From the NCBI GenBank assembly GCA_028041985.1, contig JAOFNL010000002.1, positions 1 through 42,183 of the forward strand: 42,183 nt of DNA. Reading direction: 5' to 3'. The translations under genes were made by a program, and so were the position numbers. The stretch is from Psychromonas sp. Its GTDB lineage: Bacteria > Pseudomonadota > Gammaproteobacteria > Enterobacterales > Psychromonadaceae. Position 1 is the stretch's first letter. Each line of letters begins with the position of its first letter. Below the pieces are notes generated by a model. The model made no database searches. It was given only the letters and a program-made list of their open reading frames with translations, and was not told the origin of the DNA. This document shows positions 41,548 to 42,183 of this stretch, piece by piece.

Positions 41548-42183
41548 TTAATGATCTTGTGCTTCACCGGATCCTTTAGGGAAACGGATAGCTTCAACCA
41601 TATTTTGTACTGATTCAGGTACTGCGTCAGTCACTCTGCTCACAATCGCTGCTGCAGTGAAGTTAATGACCATACCTAAAAGACCAATACCTTCAGGTGA
41701 TACACCAAATAACCAGTTATCAGGCACATTTGCTGCTGGATTTACAAACTTAAAATAAATAATGTAAACAGTAGAAAATGATAGGCCTGCAATCATACCC
41801 GCTATAGCACCTTCTTTATTCATCGTTTTAGAGAAAATACCCATGGTAATGGCAGGGAACAAAGAAGAAGCGGCGAGTCCGAATGCAATGGCGACCACGG
41901 CGGCGACAAATCCTGGTGGATTAATGCCAAAGTAGCCAGCTATCACAATCCCAATGGCTGCAGCTGCCCGAGCATACATCAGCTCTTTTTTATCAGAGAT
42001 ATGCGGCATCAGGTTTTTCTTGAGTAAATCGTGTGAAACAGAGGTGGAGATAACTAATAATAAACCTGCCGAAGTTGATAACGCTGCAGCTAAACCACCT
42101 GCTGCCACTAACGCAATTACCCATGCAGGTAGATTTGTCATTTCAGGAGTTGCAAGTACGATGATATCGCGGTCGATGTTCAT
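41548..42183 (-). CDS. Sodium:solute symporter, acetate permease (ActP)-like, C-terminal part (truncated by the window)
   Basis: LAAALSTSAGLLLVISTSVSHDLLKKNLMP, several TM helices; the ORF reaches the window edge, and the terminal Met is probably internal. Confidence 0.8.
   Translation of the reverse strand: MNIDRDIIVLATPEMTNLPAWVIALVAAGGLAAALSTSAGLLLVISTSVSHDLLKKNLMPHISDKKELMYARAAAAIGIVIAGYFGINPPGFVAAVVAIAFGLAASSLFPAITMGIFSKTMNKEGAIAGMIAGLSFSTVYIIYFKFVNPAANVPDNWLFGVSPEGIGLLGMVINFTAAAIVSRVTDAVPESVQNMVEAIRFPKGSGEAQDH

Overview
This 42.2 kb window is a chromosomal segment from a marine-type gammaproteobacterium. It looks Psychromonas-like from protein character and gene order, but that is an inference with no search behind it. 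Most of it is conserved housekeeping DNA.

In order:
- an orphan heparinase II/III-fold (PL15-like) lyase
- UPF0325/YaeH and DUF5610 proteins
- the EF-P module (epmB, efp, epmA) around frdABCD
- rpsT-murJ-ribF-ileS-lspA-fkpB-ispH
- glnB
- a type IV minor pilin locus (fimT on +; pilV-pilW-pilX-pilY1-pilE-tapY2-like on -)
- bamD, rluD, pgeF, clpB
- nagB-nagA, nagE, glnS
- a DnaQ-like exonuclease and a cNMP/CBS/DUF294 protein
- a truncated sodium:solute symporter (ActP-like)

I found no CRISPR array, prophage, transposase, rRNA or defence system, and no convincing new multi-gene system.

The points most worth a second look are non-coding or architectural:
- a 226 bp hairpin-rich MITE-like element with terminal inverted repeats (27619-27844)
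- a ~120 bp imperfect palindromic repeat after ispH (about 19426-19543)
- a 23 nt inverted repeat pair bracketing a glnB+fimT block that breaks an otherwise conserved synteny
- a hairpin in the 5' leader of the lyase gene
- a strong sigma32-type promoter before clpB
- a CRP-like site between nagB and nagE
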